A stretch of 64,000 nt of DNA from Burkholderiaceae bacterium (GCA_030695205.1 JAUYTN010000025.1:62001-126000); one strand, 5' to 3'. Counted from the first letter of the stretch, positions 37,085-45,570 are shown. Translations and numbers: made by a program. The notes: generated by a model from the letters alone, not told the origin.

Positions 37085-37427
37085 ACAAAGGAAAGGTGAA
37101 CCGACCCAACAACCGGTGCGCCACAAGCCAGAAAGCAATGGCCTTGGGCGCACAAACTCCCGCATTGTGGGGCAGACCGACTGCCATGGTGGCCGCCTGG
37201 GTCAAGCCCAAACGGGCGGCTCTGCGTCCGCGCTCAGCGCAAGGCGGGGCGCTGAGGCAATGGGGAGATGGGAATTTCAACCCCGCCCACCCGCCAAGTT
37301 CAGCGCCAGCAGGCGCTTCAAAATTTCGGCTATATGCATTCTGAGGTTGGATGCCGCCAGAAGTTGGCGAAGGATGGTGGTGCCGTTCTGTGCAAAAGTT
37401 GGTTGGAGCACCCAGCTTCTTGTTGAT
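37085..37427. other. Intergenic region with methylase-end remnant
   Basis: This gap lies between the divergent efflux fusion protein and mazE genes. It contains the 35-bp remnant of the type IIG gene end at 37293-37327. Minus-strand reading through the remnant gives EILKRLLALNLAGG and then a stop, like the true gene end, but the codons before it do not resemble that protein. Nothing else is recognisable. Confidence 0.5.
37293..37327 (-). repeat. 35-bp direct repeat, left copy
   Basis: It is identical to 38144-38178 except for one base. The right copy is the natural 3' end of the type IIG gene, so this one is a detached duplicate. The two copies flank mazEF and are 851 bases apart. Confidence 0.85.
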
Positions 37428-37470
37428 GTTGCATGTAACGCAGGGGATGTGTAAACTGTTGCATGTAACG
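37428..37470 (+). promoter_or_regulatory. mazEF promoter with paired operator boxes
   Basis: GTTGCATGTAACG occurs twice, at 37428-37440 and 37458-37470, exactly 30 bases apart. Each box is a near-palindrome (GTTGCATGTAAC). A usable promoter overlaps them: TTGCAT at 37430-37435, a 16-base spacer, and TAAACT at 37452-37457. This fits autorepression by the antitoxin, as in most toxin-antitoxin operons. Confidence 0.6.
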
Positions 37471-37483
37471 ACTGGAGGTCAGC

Positions 37484-37702
37484 ATGGCACATGTAAATCA
37501 AAGAGTTCAGAAGCACCGCGAAGCACTGCGCATGGCTGGGCTTCGTCCGGTTCAAATCTGGGTGCCTGACACGCGCCGCCCGGACTTCGCGGAGGAGTGC
37601 CGCCGCCAAAGTCTGCTTGTGGCTCAGGCCGACAGTGCCGACACCGCCATGCAGCAGTTCATGGATGAGGCCTTGGCAGACGTGGACGGTTGGACGGAAT
37701 GA
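37484..37702 (+). CDS. MazE-like antitoxin (DUF3018 type)
   Basis: This 72-residue protein is the antitoxin of the following MazF-type gene. It carries the DUF3018-like pattern RVQKHREALRMAGLRPVQIW followed by PDTRRPDFAEECRRQSLLV. The N-terminal half should bind DNA and the acidic C-terminus (MDEALADVDGWTE) should wrap the toxin. A TGGAGG ribosome-binding site lies 8 bases before the ATG. Its stop codon overlaps the toxin start (ATGA). Two operator-like boxes lie upstream. Confidence 0.85.
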   Translation: MAHVNQRVQKHREALRMAGLRPVQIWVPDTRRPDFAEECRRQSLLVAQADSADTAMQQFMDEALADVDGWTE

Positions 37703-38025
37703 TGCGCGGCGACCTTGTGACCGTCGCCATGCAAGGCGACTTTGGCAAGCCACGCCCCGCGCTTGTTGTTCAGGCCAACCATTTCAGCGAGCACAGCAGC
37801 GTTACCGTGCTGCCTGTCACCAGCACACTTGTTGCCGCGCCGTTGCTGCGCGTCACGGTTCAGCCGAGCGCAGAGAACGGCTTGCAGAAACCATCACAGG
37901 TGATGGTGGACAAGGCCATGACGGTGAAGCTCGACAAGGTAGGCCCAGCCTTCGGGCGTATTGATGCCGAAGTGTTGATGGAGGTTGAGCGTTGCCTAGC
38001 CGTGTTTCTAGGTATTGCCCACTAG
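37699..38025 (+). CDS. MazF/PemK-type toxin endoribonuclease
   Basis: This 108-residue toxin of the MazF/PemK fold is expected to cut single-stranded RNA at short sequence motifs and stop growth unless bound by the antitoxin. Typical features are RGDLVTVAMQGDFGKPRPAL at the start, SVTVLPVTSTLVAAPLLRVT and VDKAMTVKLDKVGPAFGRID near the end. The start overlaps the antitoxin stop codon; a second ATG follows immediately and would remove one residue. The length is normal and the frame complete, so it should be active. Confidence 0.9.
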   Translation: MMRGDLVTVAMQGDFGKPRPALVVQANHFSEHSSVTVLPVTSTLVAAPLLRVTVQPSAENGLQKPSQVMVDKAMTVKLDKVGPAFGRIDAEVLMEVERCLAVFLGIAH

Positions 38026-38080
38026 CAGCCACGAAGGTGAGGTACTCCGCCGCAGAGGAGCGGACGATGAAGGCCTCATG

Positions 38081-38105
38081 TTGGGGGTTGGGGGTTGGGG
38101 GTTGG
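38081..38105 (+). repeat. 7-bp G-rich tandem repeat
   Basis: The unit TTGGGGG is present three times in full, then partly. Three G5 runs and a short fourth make it a possible G-quadruplex and a slippage-prone tract. It lies between the mazF end and the type IIG gene end. Confidence 0.75.
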
Positions 38106-38124
38106 AGTTCGGTTCCATAGCGGG

Positions 38125-41100
38125 TCACCGAGTTGGGCTGTGTGCCAAATTCAGCGCCAGCAGGCGCTTCAAAATTTCTTCCTCGGCCATGGCGGGCGTG
38201 TAGTCGGCCCAGCCGTAGGCAGCGGCCACGGCCACATCCAACGCCGCATGTGCCTGGGCCAACCAGGCGGGGCGCTGGTTGTAAAGCTTGGTCAGCGTCC
38301 GCTCGGCCAGTTGTTTTTCAAAGCCGGGACGGGACACCGTGCGGTCGGGGTAGGGGCTGGTGGGCAGCCCCAACGGCACCACCTCTGGTATGCGCTCGGT
38401 CCACTCGGGCGGGTTCAGCCACGCCTCGCGCAGGGCGTTCAGGCGGTGGGCGGCCTGGGCTATTGCGCTGGCATGGGCTTTGACGTTAACAATAGCTGCA
38501 GGTGCAATACCACCAAGCGATAAAGGCACTTTTTGTTCATATTTTTCCGGCAAATCAGCCGGAATGAGCGCCCCACCCTCCACCGCTTCGGTGCGCTGGT
38601 GCGCGGTGTCGGCAGGCGACAGACCGGGCGGGAAGGGGAAAGTCTCGAAGCAGGACTTGGCGTTGTAGGTGGGATCGTTGCCCACGCCGTGCATGGATGC
38701 CTGAGCCAGTGACCACAGTTCGTGAATTCGGGAACTGAGGATGCCGAAGCTTGTGTCGTCAGCGCGGGCGATGAGGTTTAACCGAGTGTCGGGCAGAACA
38801 GATGCATCAAGATATACAAAAAATCGGTGTTTAGACACCCTTGAAGTAGCGACATACCGCGGCAAGATTTTCAACGCCTGTCGCATCGAAACGCGAGCCT
38901 CCTCATGTAGCCACCACAGCCGTTGGGTTCGTTCCCGTCGAACTTTTTGCCTTTCGGGCCAAACATGCGCCTGAAGAAATCGGAACGGTGCCTCGTACAG
39001 AGACGCGTCAGTTTCTGGGCAGGAGGTGCCGTAGTCAATGATCCAAGTGTCACTGGGGCGCTTGCTCAGGTCTTGGCCATTGCGCCAGGGTTTGACCACA
39101 TCGGCGTTGCTGCGCCCGTGGGGATTGGGCAGTTGGAGCCACCGCCGAGCCAGTTCGCCGGGTATATCGAAGTCCCCATATTTTTTTGTTCCCTCAAATA
39201 TTGAATTGGCGTTCTCGGGTAATGGTTTTGCTTGCGTCAAGTCCAACCCATCACCCGACGAAAGGTCAGCATGGATTTTCGGTACAGCATGTCCGTTGAG
39301 CATGGCTTCCCGTTGCCCTACGCCAAAACAGACCAGCGACACGCGCACCGCTGCGCCGTCGTTGACCCAAGGCTCGTCAGCCCAGGCGTTGAAGATGCGA
39401 ATGGGCTCGGTCAAAGCCGACAACACGACCCGGTTGCTCCCTGCCCGAATGGACTGTGTAGCCACCAATCCGGCGGTTTGCAGTTGTCCCTCCCCAATTT
39501 GGGTACGAGCCTTATCAAACCAGTAGCACACCAAGTCGGCCCCACCGGGCACGCGCCCGTCAAACACATGGGCCAGCGCATCAAAGTAGGCGCTGCCCAA
39601 CTCCCCCCGCTTCTTGCTCCCACCCAAAAACGGCGGATTCCCAATCACCACATCGGCCCGGGGCCACGCCGCCTCTGTCACCACCGGCAAAACCGCTGGC
39701 GCGCCAGGGTTGCGTGGTGGGGTGGGTGGGGCTGGGGCTGGGGGCGAAGATTGAGCCTCTGGCTCTTGAGCCCCCGGCCCCAGCCCCACCCGCCCCACCA
39801 CGTCCGCACCCACACCGGCCCCCGAATCCGAATCCGCCGACCCCGCACCCGCATCCCCAGCCGCAAAGCACAGCAGCGCATCGCGGCACTCAATGTGGTC
39901 CAGCGGCTCCAGCACCGGGTTGGTTTTGAACTCATAGCCGTGGTCAATGCGCCATTGCAGCTCGCCAATCCACACCGTGACCCGCGCCAGCTCGGCGGCG
40001 TATTCGTTCAGCTCAATGCCCAGCACGTTGTGCGGGCCAGTGACCAGATCGGTCTGGCGGTCCAGCCCCAGGTCGGCGGCTTGCAGGTGGCTGTGGTGCT
40101 CAATGTCTTTGAGGCACTTCAGCGCCAGGTATAGAAAGTTGCCGCTGCCGCAGGCAGGGTCCAGTGCGCGGAAGGCGGCCAGCTCTTGCAGCCAACCAAT
40201 GAAGCGGGCACTGGCGGCGCGGTGGTGCTTGTCGTTTTTCTTGGTACTTTTGGCCTGTAGCGCTTTTATATCAAAAGCCACCAGCTCCCATTTTGCAAGC
40301 AATGGCTGGCGAATAACGGGGCCAATGATGCGTTCAATCGTGGCGGTGTCGGTGTAATGCGCACCCAGTTGGCTGCGCTTGCTGGGGTCCAGCCCACGCT
40401 CAAACAGCGTGCCGAAGATGCTGGGGTCAATGGCGCTCCAGTTGAGCGCGGCGGCCTCGCGCAGGGGGGCCAGGTCGGCGGTGGTCAGCGGGGGCACGTC
40501 CACCGTTTTAAACAGTCCGCCGTTGAACCAGGGTACGTCGTCCACGCCATACAGCCCACCGTCGCGCATGGTGGTGAAGAGTTGGGTGAGGCCTTGGGTC
40601 AGCTTGTCGGCGCTGGCGTTTTTGTTGGCCAGCAGGCGCTCGAACATGCGGCCGGGCAGCAGCCCCACGTCTTCGGCAAACAGGCTGAACACGCACTGGG
40701 TAAGGAAGTGAGACACCCGCTCCGGCCCCGTGCCCTGGGCGCTGCCGCGCTGGCGCAGGTTGTCGGCCAATTGGGCAAAGCTTTGGGCGGCGGCTTCGGT
40801 GATGTCGCGGCTGGTTTGCTTGGGCTTGAAGCTGTGCGGTGCCGTCCAGATGCGGCGCAACAGGGCCAACTTGTCGGGCTGGTCCAGCTCATATAGGCCG
40901 ATGGTGTGGGTTTCGCTGGGGTGACCGGTGAACTGGGTGTGCACGCGGATGGTGAGGCGGTCGCTCACCACCAGGATGGGCGGGTTGGCCAGGGCCAGGC
41001 TGTAGGTGAGCAGTTGCTTCAGCGCCGAGTCGAGATTTTTGCCGGGGGCTTTGTTTTCCCAGGCAAACACGCCCTGCATGAACACGTCGGCATAGCCAGT

Positions 41101-41289
41101 TTTACCGCCAATGATTTTGCTTTTCTCTTCAAAGCGGTAGCCCTCTGCGCTGCCGGGTTTGGGCACGCCCAGCAACTCGCACAGGTCCAGAAAGTGGCTT
41201 TGTGCGCCCTGCTCTTCGTTCAAGGCAAAGGCAGGGCCGGGCACGCCGTCTGGTGCGCCCCATTTGGCGATGAAGGTTTGTGGGGTCAT
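38125..41289 (-). CDS. Type IIG-like restriction-methylation protein
   Basis: This 1054-residue protein joins a nuclease-like N-terminus, an adenine-N6 methyltransferase core and a C-terminal specificity region, as in MmeI-like enzymes. A PD-(D/E)xK pattern is seen as Asp 68 in GYADVF and Glu 78-x-Lys 80 in AWENKAPGK. SAM motif I is DPACGSGNFLYLAL (377-390) and catalytic motif IV is GNPPF (550-554). Between them, residues about 478-535 form an Ala/Gly/Pro-rich linker encoded by a large inverted repeat. Two dispersed repeats also lie in frame. The start MTPQTFIAKW is taken 120 bases inside the longest frame. No separate restriction or specificity gene is present. Activity and target site are unknown. 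Confidence 0.85.
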   Translation of the reverse strand: MTPQTFIAKWGAPDGVPGPAFALNEEQGAQSHFLDLCELLGVPKPGSAEGYRFEEKSKIIGGKTGYADVFMQGVFAWENKAPGKNLDSALKQLLTYSLALANPPILVVSDRLTIRVHTQFTGHPSETHTIGLYELDQPDKLALLRRIWTAPHSFKPKQTSRDITEAAAQSFAQLADNLRQRGSAQGTGPERVSHFLTQCVFSLFAEDVGLLPGRMFERLLANKNASADKLTQGLTQLFTTMRDGGLYGVDDVPWFNGGLFKTVDVPPLTTADLAPLREAAALNWSAIDPSIFGTLFERGLDPSKRSQLGAHYTDTATIERIIGPVIRQPLLAKWELVAFDIKALQAKSTKKNDKHHRAASARFIGWLQELAAFRALDPACGSGNFLYLALKCLKDIEHHSHLQAADLGLDRQTDLVTGPHNVLGIELNEYAAELARVTVWIGELQWRIDHGYEFKTNPVLEPLDHIECRDALLCFAAGDAGAGSADSDSGAGVGADVVGRVGLGPGAQEPEAQSSPPAPAPPTPPRNPGAPAVLPVVTEAAWPRADVVIGNPPFLGGSKKRGELGSAYFDALAHVFDGRVPGGADLVCYWFDKARTQIGEGQLQTAGLVATQSIRAGSNRVVLSALTEPIRIFNAWADEPWVNDGAAVRVSLVCFGVGQREAMLNGHAVPKIHADLSSGDGLDLTQAKPLPENANSIFEGTKKYGDFDIPGELARRWLQLPNPHGRSNADVVKPWRNGQDLSKRPSDTWIIDYGTSCPETDASLYEAPFRFLQAHVWPERQKVRRERTQRLWWLHEEARVSMRQALKILPRYVATSRVSKHRFFVYLDASVLPDTRLNLIARADDTSFGILSSRIHELWSLAQASMHGVGNDPTYNAKSCFETFPFPPGLSPADTAHQRTEAVEGGALIPADLPEKYEQKVPLSLGGIAPAAIVNVKAHASAIAQAAHRLNALREAWLNPPEWTERIPEVVPLGLPTSPYPDRTVSRPGFEKQLAERTLTKLYNQRPAWLAQAHAALDVAVAAAYGWADYTPAMAEEEILKRLLALNLAHSPTR
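38144..38178 (-). repeat. 35-bp direct repeat, right copy
   Basis: This is the end of the type IIG gene, encoding roughly EEILKRLLALNL. It matches 37293-37327 at 34 of 35 bases. Confidence 0.85.
38487..38547 (+). repeat. Dispersed repeat inside the type IIG gene, first copy
   Basis: It shares AATAGC, ATACC, CAAGCGATAAAG and TTTTTGTTCAT with the copy at 56996-57049. It is read in frame on the minus strand near the protein's C-terminal region, around YEQKVPLSLGGIAPAAIVNV. Confidence 0.6.
39713..39802. repeat. Long inverted repeat inside the type IIG gene
   Basis: The 33-base arms at 39713-39745 and 39770-39802 are complementary at all but two positions, and both exceptions allow G-U pairing on one strand. 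The 24-base centre holds its own GAGCC/GGCTC hairpin. It is in frame and encodes the Gly/Pro-rich linker of the methyltransferase. Confidence 0.85.
40240..40285 (+). repeat. Dispersed repeat inside the type IIG gene, second copy
   Basis: It contains TTTTGGCCTGTAGCGCTTTT, close to the ygiQ copy (TTTTGGCCTTCCGCGCTTGC). On the minus strand it encodes about AFDIKALQAK just before the SAM-binding motif. Confidence 0.55.
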
Positions 41290-41344
41290 GGGTGGGGCAG
41301 GATGGAGAATTTGGATGGCGTGTAAACCATGAATTTGCGTCAGG

Positions 41345-41755
41345 TTACCGCCACAACAAAACAGCGACCCCAACAGCGGACAACACCAGCCCGGCCTTGA
41401 ACCAACCACCTGCGGCTGCCAAAAAGGCCAGGCAAAACAAAAAAATCATGAAATGGACCGGTCCCAACGGGCCACCGCTGCGCCCAGCCAGTGGGCGCAT
41501 GGCATGCGGCGATAGCGCTCCTTCTTCCCAGAAGGCTTCTACCAACTCGCCATCGGAATCAATCAGCCACCATTCGATGACGGTACCGTCCGGAACCACC
41601 GAACGCGACCGGCTACTGCGGGTGGTGCGAGGGCAGCGCCACAACCTATCGCCAGGCTGCATGCGGCTGAGCACCTCGGCGCGGATGCCCGGCGGCACAC
41701 AAGCCTCGTGCACGTCCACTTCTCGGTCTTCGGTATCTGAATCCGGTCTGGTCAT
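41345..41755 (-). CDS. Small membrane protein between HIRAN and type IIG genes
   Basis: I do not recognise this 136-residue protein. The first 100 residues are soluble and acidic to mixed, including VDVHEACVPPGIRAEVLS and GTVIEWWLIDSDGELVEAFW. The last 35 residues form two hydrophobic segments (FMIFLFCLAFLAAAGGW and AGLVLSAVGVAVLLW), so it should sit in the inner membrane with its N-terminal part on one side. Its start codon overlaps the stop of the HIRAN gene (ATGA), and the type IIG gene follows after 55 bases. Tight coupling suggests that it works with the HIRAN protein. Confidence 0.65.
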   Translation of the reverse strand: MTRPDSDTEDREVDVHEACVPPGIRAEVLSRMQPGDRLWRCPRTTRSSRSRSVVPDGTVIEWWLIDSDGELVEAFWEEGALSPHAMRPLAGRSGGPLGPVHFMIFLFCLAFLAAAGGWFKAGLVLSAVGVAVLLWR

Positions 41756-44115
41756 GAAGCGGGCGGAGGACAAGAGTGCATGGCACCGGGTAGGCGCAGG
41801 GGCAGTGGCTGTGGCCCGTCTGGCTGACCGGGCTCATCACGACTGCTCGTGTCGCTCTGCTCGTTCCGGTGGCCCATCGCCAGGTAAATGGCAAACGCCA
41901 CGCGCCGCCAGGGCACCACGGAGTGCGGGGCAGCCACGGTACGGGCCTGCAATGGTTGGCCCATGGTCAATAGCCTGGCCACGACCTGGTTGAGCGGTCG
42001 GGGCACGTAGCCGAGTTTGCACACCCGCCACTCAATGGCCACCGCCAGAGCGTCATGGGGGTTGCCGGGCTCGGGGCGTAGGCTGAGCGGGTCACCTGGG
42101 CTCATGTGGTCAATGACGCTGTCGCCCTGGTAGTAGCCGTATCCGGCCACGAAGTCGCACAGCAGCAGCGCCGTTTGCGCAGGGGCCAATTGCTGTGCCA
42201 GATTCAGCGGTAGCTCCACAGAGCTTGGCTTGGGGGCTTGAGCAGGCGCTGGCACAGGGTCAGGTGCGGGGACGTGTGCCGGGACAGGCATTGGCGGCTG
42301 GACCCGTGGTGCCCTTGGCACAGGTTCTGCGGGGACCGGGGCGGCTACCGGTGAAGTCACGGGGGCTGCCACGCGCTGGTGCCGCTTGGGCTCGGACGGG
42401 TATTGCACGGCCACCTCGTCGCCGTGGAGCACATAGCCGGGGGCAAACCGTGCCGCGACGCGCACCGAACCGTCGGCCTGTGCATCCACAACCAGCGCAA
42501 GCGGCGGCGGAAAGTACCGACCGCTGAACACGGCACGGCGCTGCAGCTCGGTGTAGCGTCGGACAAATGCTTCCTGAAGGCGCTGGCCCACTTCGCGCAA
42601 ACGGGCTTCAGGAACGGTGTCAGCAGTCAGTGGCAGTGCAAGGTTCAGCGCCCCATGCGCACCGAGCGTCGGCACCCAGACGCTCTGCTCAAAGTCTCGG
42701 GCAATGGCTGACAACAGACCCCGCAGGCGCTTGACCGGCACGGGTGCCGCTTGTATGTAAAGGGCCTGACCCAGATGGGGCGAGCGCTCTGGCAAGTGGC
42801 GGCTGCCCCTGGACGGAACGGGCAGATGCGGGGGGCGCACCATGTGTTTGCCCAAGGGCGCAAACGGCCCCTGCAATCCCGTGGTCCCAGAGCCCATGGC
42901 GGCATGCTCCACCCAGGGTGCCAGGGGGAATGTGCAAGCCGACAAATCGGCTGCGGACACCGTGCGCTCCCCCGATGCGGCAAAGCCCACGCGCACGGAG
43001 ATGGGTTCTTGGTACACGTCCATGGCACGCACCCTGCCACGCCCCCAGCTGGGGTGCTGCACCCAATCGCCCAGGGCGTAGGGCAATGGGCAGCGAGTGG
43101 GAGCGGCCAAGGGTGGGCCGCCTAACCGACAAAGGCTCTCAAACACACGCGAATGCCAGTCTTGCAGCAACATCAGCGCATGAAGCCTTCGAGGTTGCAA
43201 CTCAACCAACTTGTGGTCGATTGAGGGCAATCGTTCATCCGAAAGTCCGCTTTGCCATTGGCTGAGCGCGGCTTCGACCCTGCCGAGCAGATGCGGGTGG
43301 GCGCTGGCATAGGGGTCAGAGGCAGCATTGCCCCGGCCACGCATGCTGATTTGGCCCACGTCGTCCAGACGCACTCTGGCCATGATCGCCCAGCCTGTCA
43401 GCGCTGCCCACAAGCTGTGCTGCGCCCAACGGTGGGCCACCCGGTGGCAGGCCATGGGCGAGCGCAAGGCCATGCGCGGCCACTGGGGCGGGGCAAACCA
43501 AAGGGACAACTGCCACCAGAACGCCGATTCGAATAGGGCAGATGCAGCCAGTTCTTTGCTTGCTGGAGGGGGTTCTGCCCACTGCAGCAAGTCCGCTGGG
43601 CGGCACAAATGGGGCCGTGACGTGCCTTGCCATGCCTGCGCCAAACGGCGCCTCAGCCCCTGCCACCAAGGCAGAGGAGCGCAAAAGTCGCGGTCGGTGA
43701 TGCCAGGCAAAGAGGGTTCGGGCTTAAGACTCCACGGGCTGGAGCGAACCACCGCCAAAGTCATGTGGATGCCTTGGGGGGTGATGGAATCGGCCGTCCA
43801 TATGACGAACTGAGAGGCACCGGGGCGCGCATCCCGCACGAGCAAAGCGGCGGGAAGGCAGCCCACATCGACAGCAGCCATCCATGCCCACAACGATTCG
43901 GGCGAACACGCCGCATCGTCAATCGGCAGGCGCAAGGAGCCAAGCGCTACCTGCACACCGCCCTGTGTGGGCAGTACGCGCACCCGGGGTGGTGGGTTTG
44001 TCGTACGAGCACGGCGAGCGGAGGGAGCGCGAAACGAACTCGGGTGCGCCCTGCTGTCATCCACAGGTACCACGGGACTCAGCAGCAAGCCACCAAACGC
44101 ATCCGTTGTGTTCAT
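41752..44115 (-). CDS. HIRAN-domain protein with Tudor-like segment
   Basis: This 787-residue protein has no recognised enzymatic core. Residues about 648-728 form a HIRAN domain, a DNA-end-binding fold of Rad5/HLTF: LLLCDFVAGYGYYQGDSV, LSLRPEPGNPHDALAVAIEW and VCKLGYVPRPLNQVVARLL. Residues 346-395 (LGDWVQHPSWGRGRV, VRVGFAASGERTV) resemble the Tudor-like DNA/RNA polymerase-binding end of UvrD/PcrA. A Pro/Ala-rich linker spans about 583-633. The first 330 residues are Trp-rich and unfamiliar. No helicase or nuclease motif was found. It leads a three-gene minus-strand run with a membrane protein and a type IIG enzyme, which suggests a DNA-related, perhaps defensive, role. Confidence 0.7.
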   Translation of the reverse strand: MNTTDAFGGLLLSPVVPVDDSRAHPSSFRAPSARRARTTNPPPRVRVLPTQGGVQVALGSLRLPIDDAACSPESLWAWMAAVDVGCLPAALLVRDARPGASQFVIWTADSITPQGIHMTLAVVRSSPWSLKPEPSLPGITDRDFCAPLPWWQGLRRRLAQAWQGTSRPHLCRPADLLQWAEPPPASKELAASALFESAFWWQLSLWFAPPQWPRMALRSPMACHRVAHRWAQHSLWAALTGWAIMARVRLDDVGQISMRGRGNAASDPYASAHPHLLGRVEAALSQWQSGLSDERLPSIDHKLVELQPRRLHALMLLQDWHSRVFESLCRLGGPPLAAPTRCPLPYALGDWVQHPSWGRGRVRAMDVYQEPISVRVGFAASGERTVSAADLSACTFPLAPWVEHAAMGSGTTGLQGPFAPLGKHMVRPPHLPVPSRGSRHLPERSPHLGQALYIQAAPVPVKRLRGLLSAIARDFEQSVWVPTLGAHGALNLALPLTADTVPEARLREVGQRLQEAFVRRYTELQRRAVFSGRYFPPPLALVVDAQADGSVRVAARFAPGYVLHGDEVAVQYPSEPKRHQRVAAPVTSPVAAPVPAEPVPRAPRVQPPMPVPAHVPAPDPVPAPAQAPKPSSVELPLNLAQQLAPAQTALLLCDFVAGYGYYQGDSVIDHMSPGDPLSLRPEPGNPHDALAVAIEWRVCKLGYVPRPLNQVVARLLTMGQPLQARTVAAPHSVVPWRRVAFAIYLAMGHRNEQSDTSSRDEPGQPDGPQPLPLRLPGAMHSCPPPAS

Positions 44116-44218
44116 CCCTTTCCCCCCTGTTGTTCAATGGTGGCGGCTCAAGCCGCTCTCTTGCTGCCTTAACTGATTGAATGTAATTGACCACTGGTTG
44201 GCCTGAACGCCACCGTGG

Positions 44219-44659
44219 TCAACGCCCAGATGGCACCCCTTTGTTGGCCAGCGCATCGGCGCGCTCATTGCCAGGGTCGCCCGCGTGGCCTTTGACCCAG
44301 CGCCACTCGATGCGGTGGCCACCGCTGGCCACCAGGGCGTCCAGCTGCATCCACAGATCGGCGTTTTTCACGGGCTGTTTGGCAGCGGTTTTCCAGCCCT
44401 TGGCTTTCCAGCCTTTGATCCACTCGGTGATGCCTTTGCGCACGTACTCGCTGTCCAGGAACAACGTGACCTCGCAGGGGCGCTTGAGGGCAGTGAGGGC
44501 CTGTATCACCGCCATCAGCTCCATGCGGTTGTTGGTGGTGTCTCGCTCGCCACCAAACAGTTCTTTTTCGTGGGCTTCTGACTGGAGGTAAACGCCCCAG
44601 CCGCCAGGGCCAGGGTTGCCCTTGCAGGCTCCATCGGTATAAATCGTGACGTGGTTCAA
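44219..44659 (-). CDS. rnhA: Ribonuclease HI
   Basis: This 146-residue enzyme cuts the RNA strand of RNA-DNA hybrids. The catalytic acidic residues are visible: Asp in [19 protein letters not shown], Glu in [12 protein letters not shown], Asp in LFLDSEYV, and Asp in [17 protein letters not shown] with the preceding His. The length is normal. No ATG or GTG fits the N-terminus; the start is taken as TTG at 44659, giving an [12 protein letters not shown] opening as in relatives. It follows the methyltransferase gene by 47 bases on the same strand. Confidence 0.92.
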   Translation of the reverse strand: MNHVTIYTDGACKGNPGPGGWGVYLQSEAHEKELFGGERDTTNNRMELMAVIQALTALKRPCEVTLFLDSEYVRKGITEWIKGWKAKGWKTAAKQPVKNADLWMQLDALVASGGHRIEWRWVKGHAGDPGNERADALANKGVPSGR

Positions 44660-44706
44660 AGCAGGTGAGCCCGTGGACCGGGCAAGAGGTTGCAACAGAG
44701 GTGGCG

Positions 44707-45570
44707 TCAGGGGTGAGGCACATCGGCCAAGGCGCTGCCCGGTGGATGACCCGCCATGGCGGAGCGCGATTGTGCCTGCCGCCCCGCCACCGGCGAGGGC
44801 ATGCCCACCACCCGGGTCCGAAAGGGCTTCCAGGCCGGGCCCAGCAGGCGGGTGCCCCGTACCCGTTTGACCGCCACGATGGCATAGGCCGCACCCAGCA
44901 CTGGCCACCAGCGCGGCCCCAGGCGGTTGGTCCAGTCCAGCCGCTGCAGCCAGCGCTCGCTGCGCACGGCGGGCTGGTACACCCCAAACCGGATGGGTTC
45001 GACCTCGAAGTCCAACAGGCGCAGCCAGTCCCTCAGGCGCCAGTGGCCAATGAACTCCCCCACCTGCGGCAGGTAGTAGGCGGCCTCGGCCATGCGTTGC
45101 CAGCCCAGGCGGTCGCACACATGGGCCTGGCGCTGGCGCAGCGCCCACAGGCTCAAAGGGTTGAGCCCCGTGATGACCACCCGCCCCTCTGGCCTGAGCA
45201 CCCGCCCGGCCTCACGCAGCGCGGCATGGGGGTCGGCACTGAGCTCCAGCGCGTGGGGAAGCACCAGCAGGTCGAGGCTGTCGGCCTGAAACGGCAGCGC
45301 CGCCGCATCGCACACCAGCCCCAGCGAGCGGGCGGGAGTGGGAAGCTGGGGCTCTGCGGCACCATCGCCGGGGGGAGAGGTCAGAGCCAACCAGCGGTGG
45401 GGCATGCGGTTGGCCTCCAGCGCGTCCAGCGCCGACAAACCCAGCTGCAAGGCGTTGTAGCCAAACACATCCACCACCGCCTGGTCACACTGGGCCTGCT
45501 CCCATGCCAGCAGGTAGCGGCCGGGTGGCGAGTGCAGCCAGTCGTCAAAACCTATAATTTCCGATGTCAT
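44707..45570 (-). CDS. SAM-dependent methyltransferase (type 11)
   Basis: This 287-residue protein is a class I methyltransferase of the methyltransferase-11 group. The SAM-fold can be followed from [17 protein letters not shown] through [20 protein letters not shown] to [19 protein letters not shown]. The glycine loop of motif I is weak, which is common in this family. An AAGGAG ribosome-binding site lies 4 bases before the ATG. It is next to rnhA on the same strand and divergent from gloB, a neighbourhood widely kept in betaproteobacteria. The substrate is unknown. Confidence 0.82.
   Translation of the reverse strand: MTSEIIGFDDWLHSPPGRYLLAWEQAQCDQAVVDVFGYNALQLGLSALDALEANRMPHRWLALTSPPGDGAAEPQLPTPARSLGLVCDAAALPFQADSLDLLVLPHALELSADPHAALREAGRVLRPEGRVVITGLNPLSLWALRQRQAHVCDRLGWQRMAEAAYYLPQVGEFIGHWRLRDWLRLLDFEVEPIRFGVYQPAVRSERWLQRLDWTNRLGPRWWPVLGAAYAIVAVKRVRGTRLLGPAWKPFRTRVVGMPSPVAGRQAQSRSAMAGHPPGSALADVPHP

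Noticed and set aside
37277..37753. Minus-strand frame ending in the methylase-like tail
   Set aside because: It runs antisense through mazE and its promoter. Only the last 15 residues resemble the type IIG end; it is a remnant, not a gene.
37484..44115. Genomic island with integrase or attachment sites
   Set aside because: No integrase, tRNA gene or phage gene is seen around the region. Only the 35-bp repeat suggests insertion.
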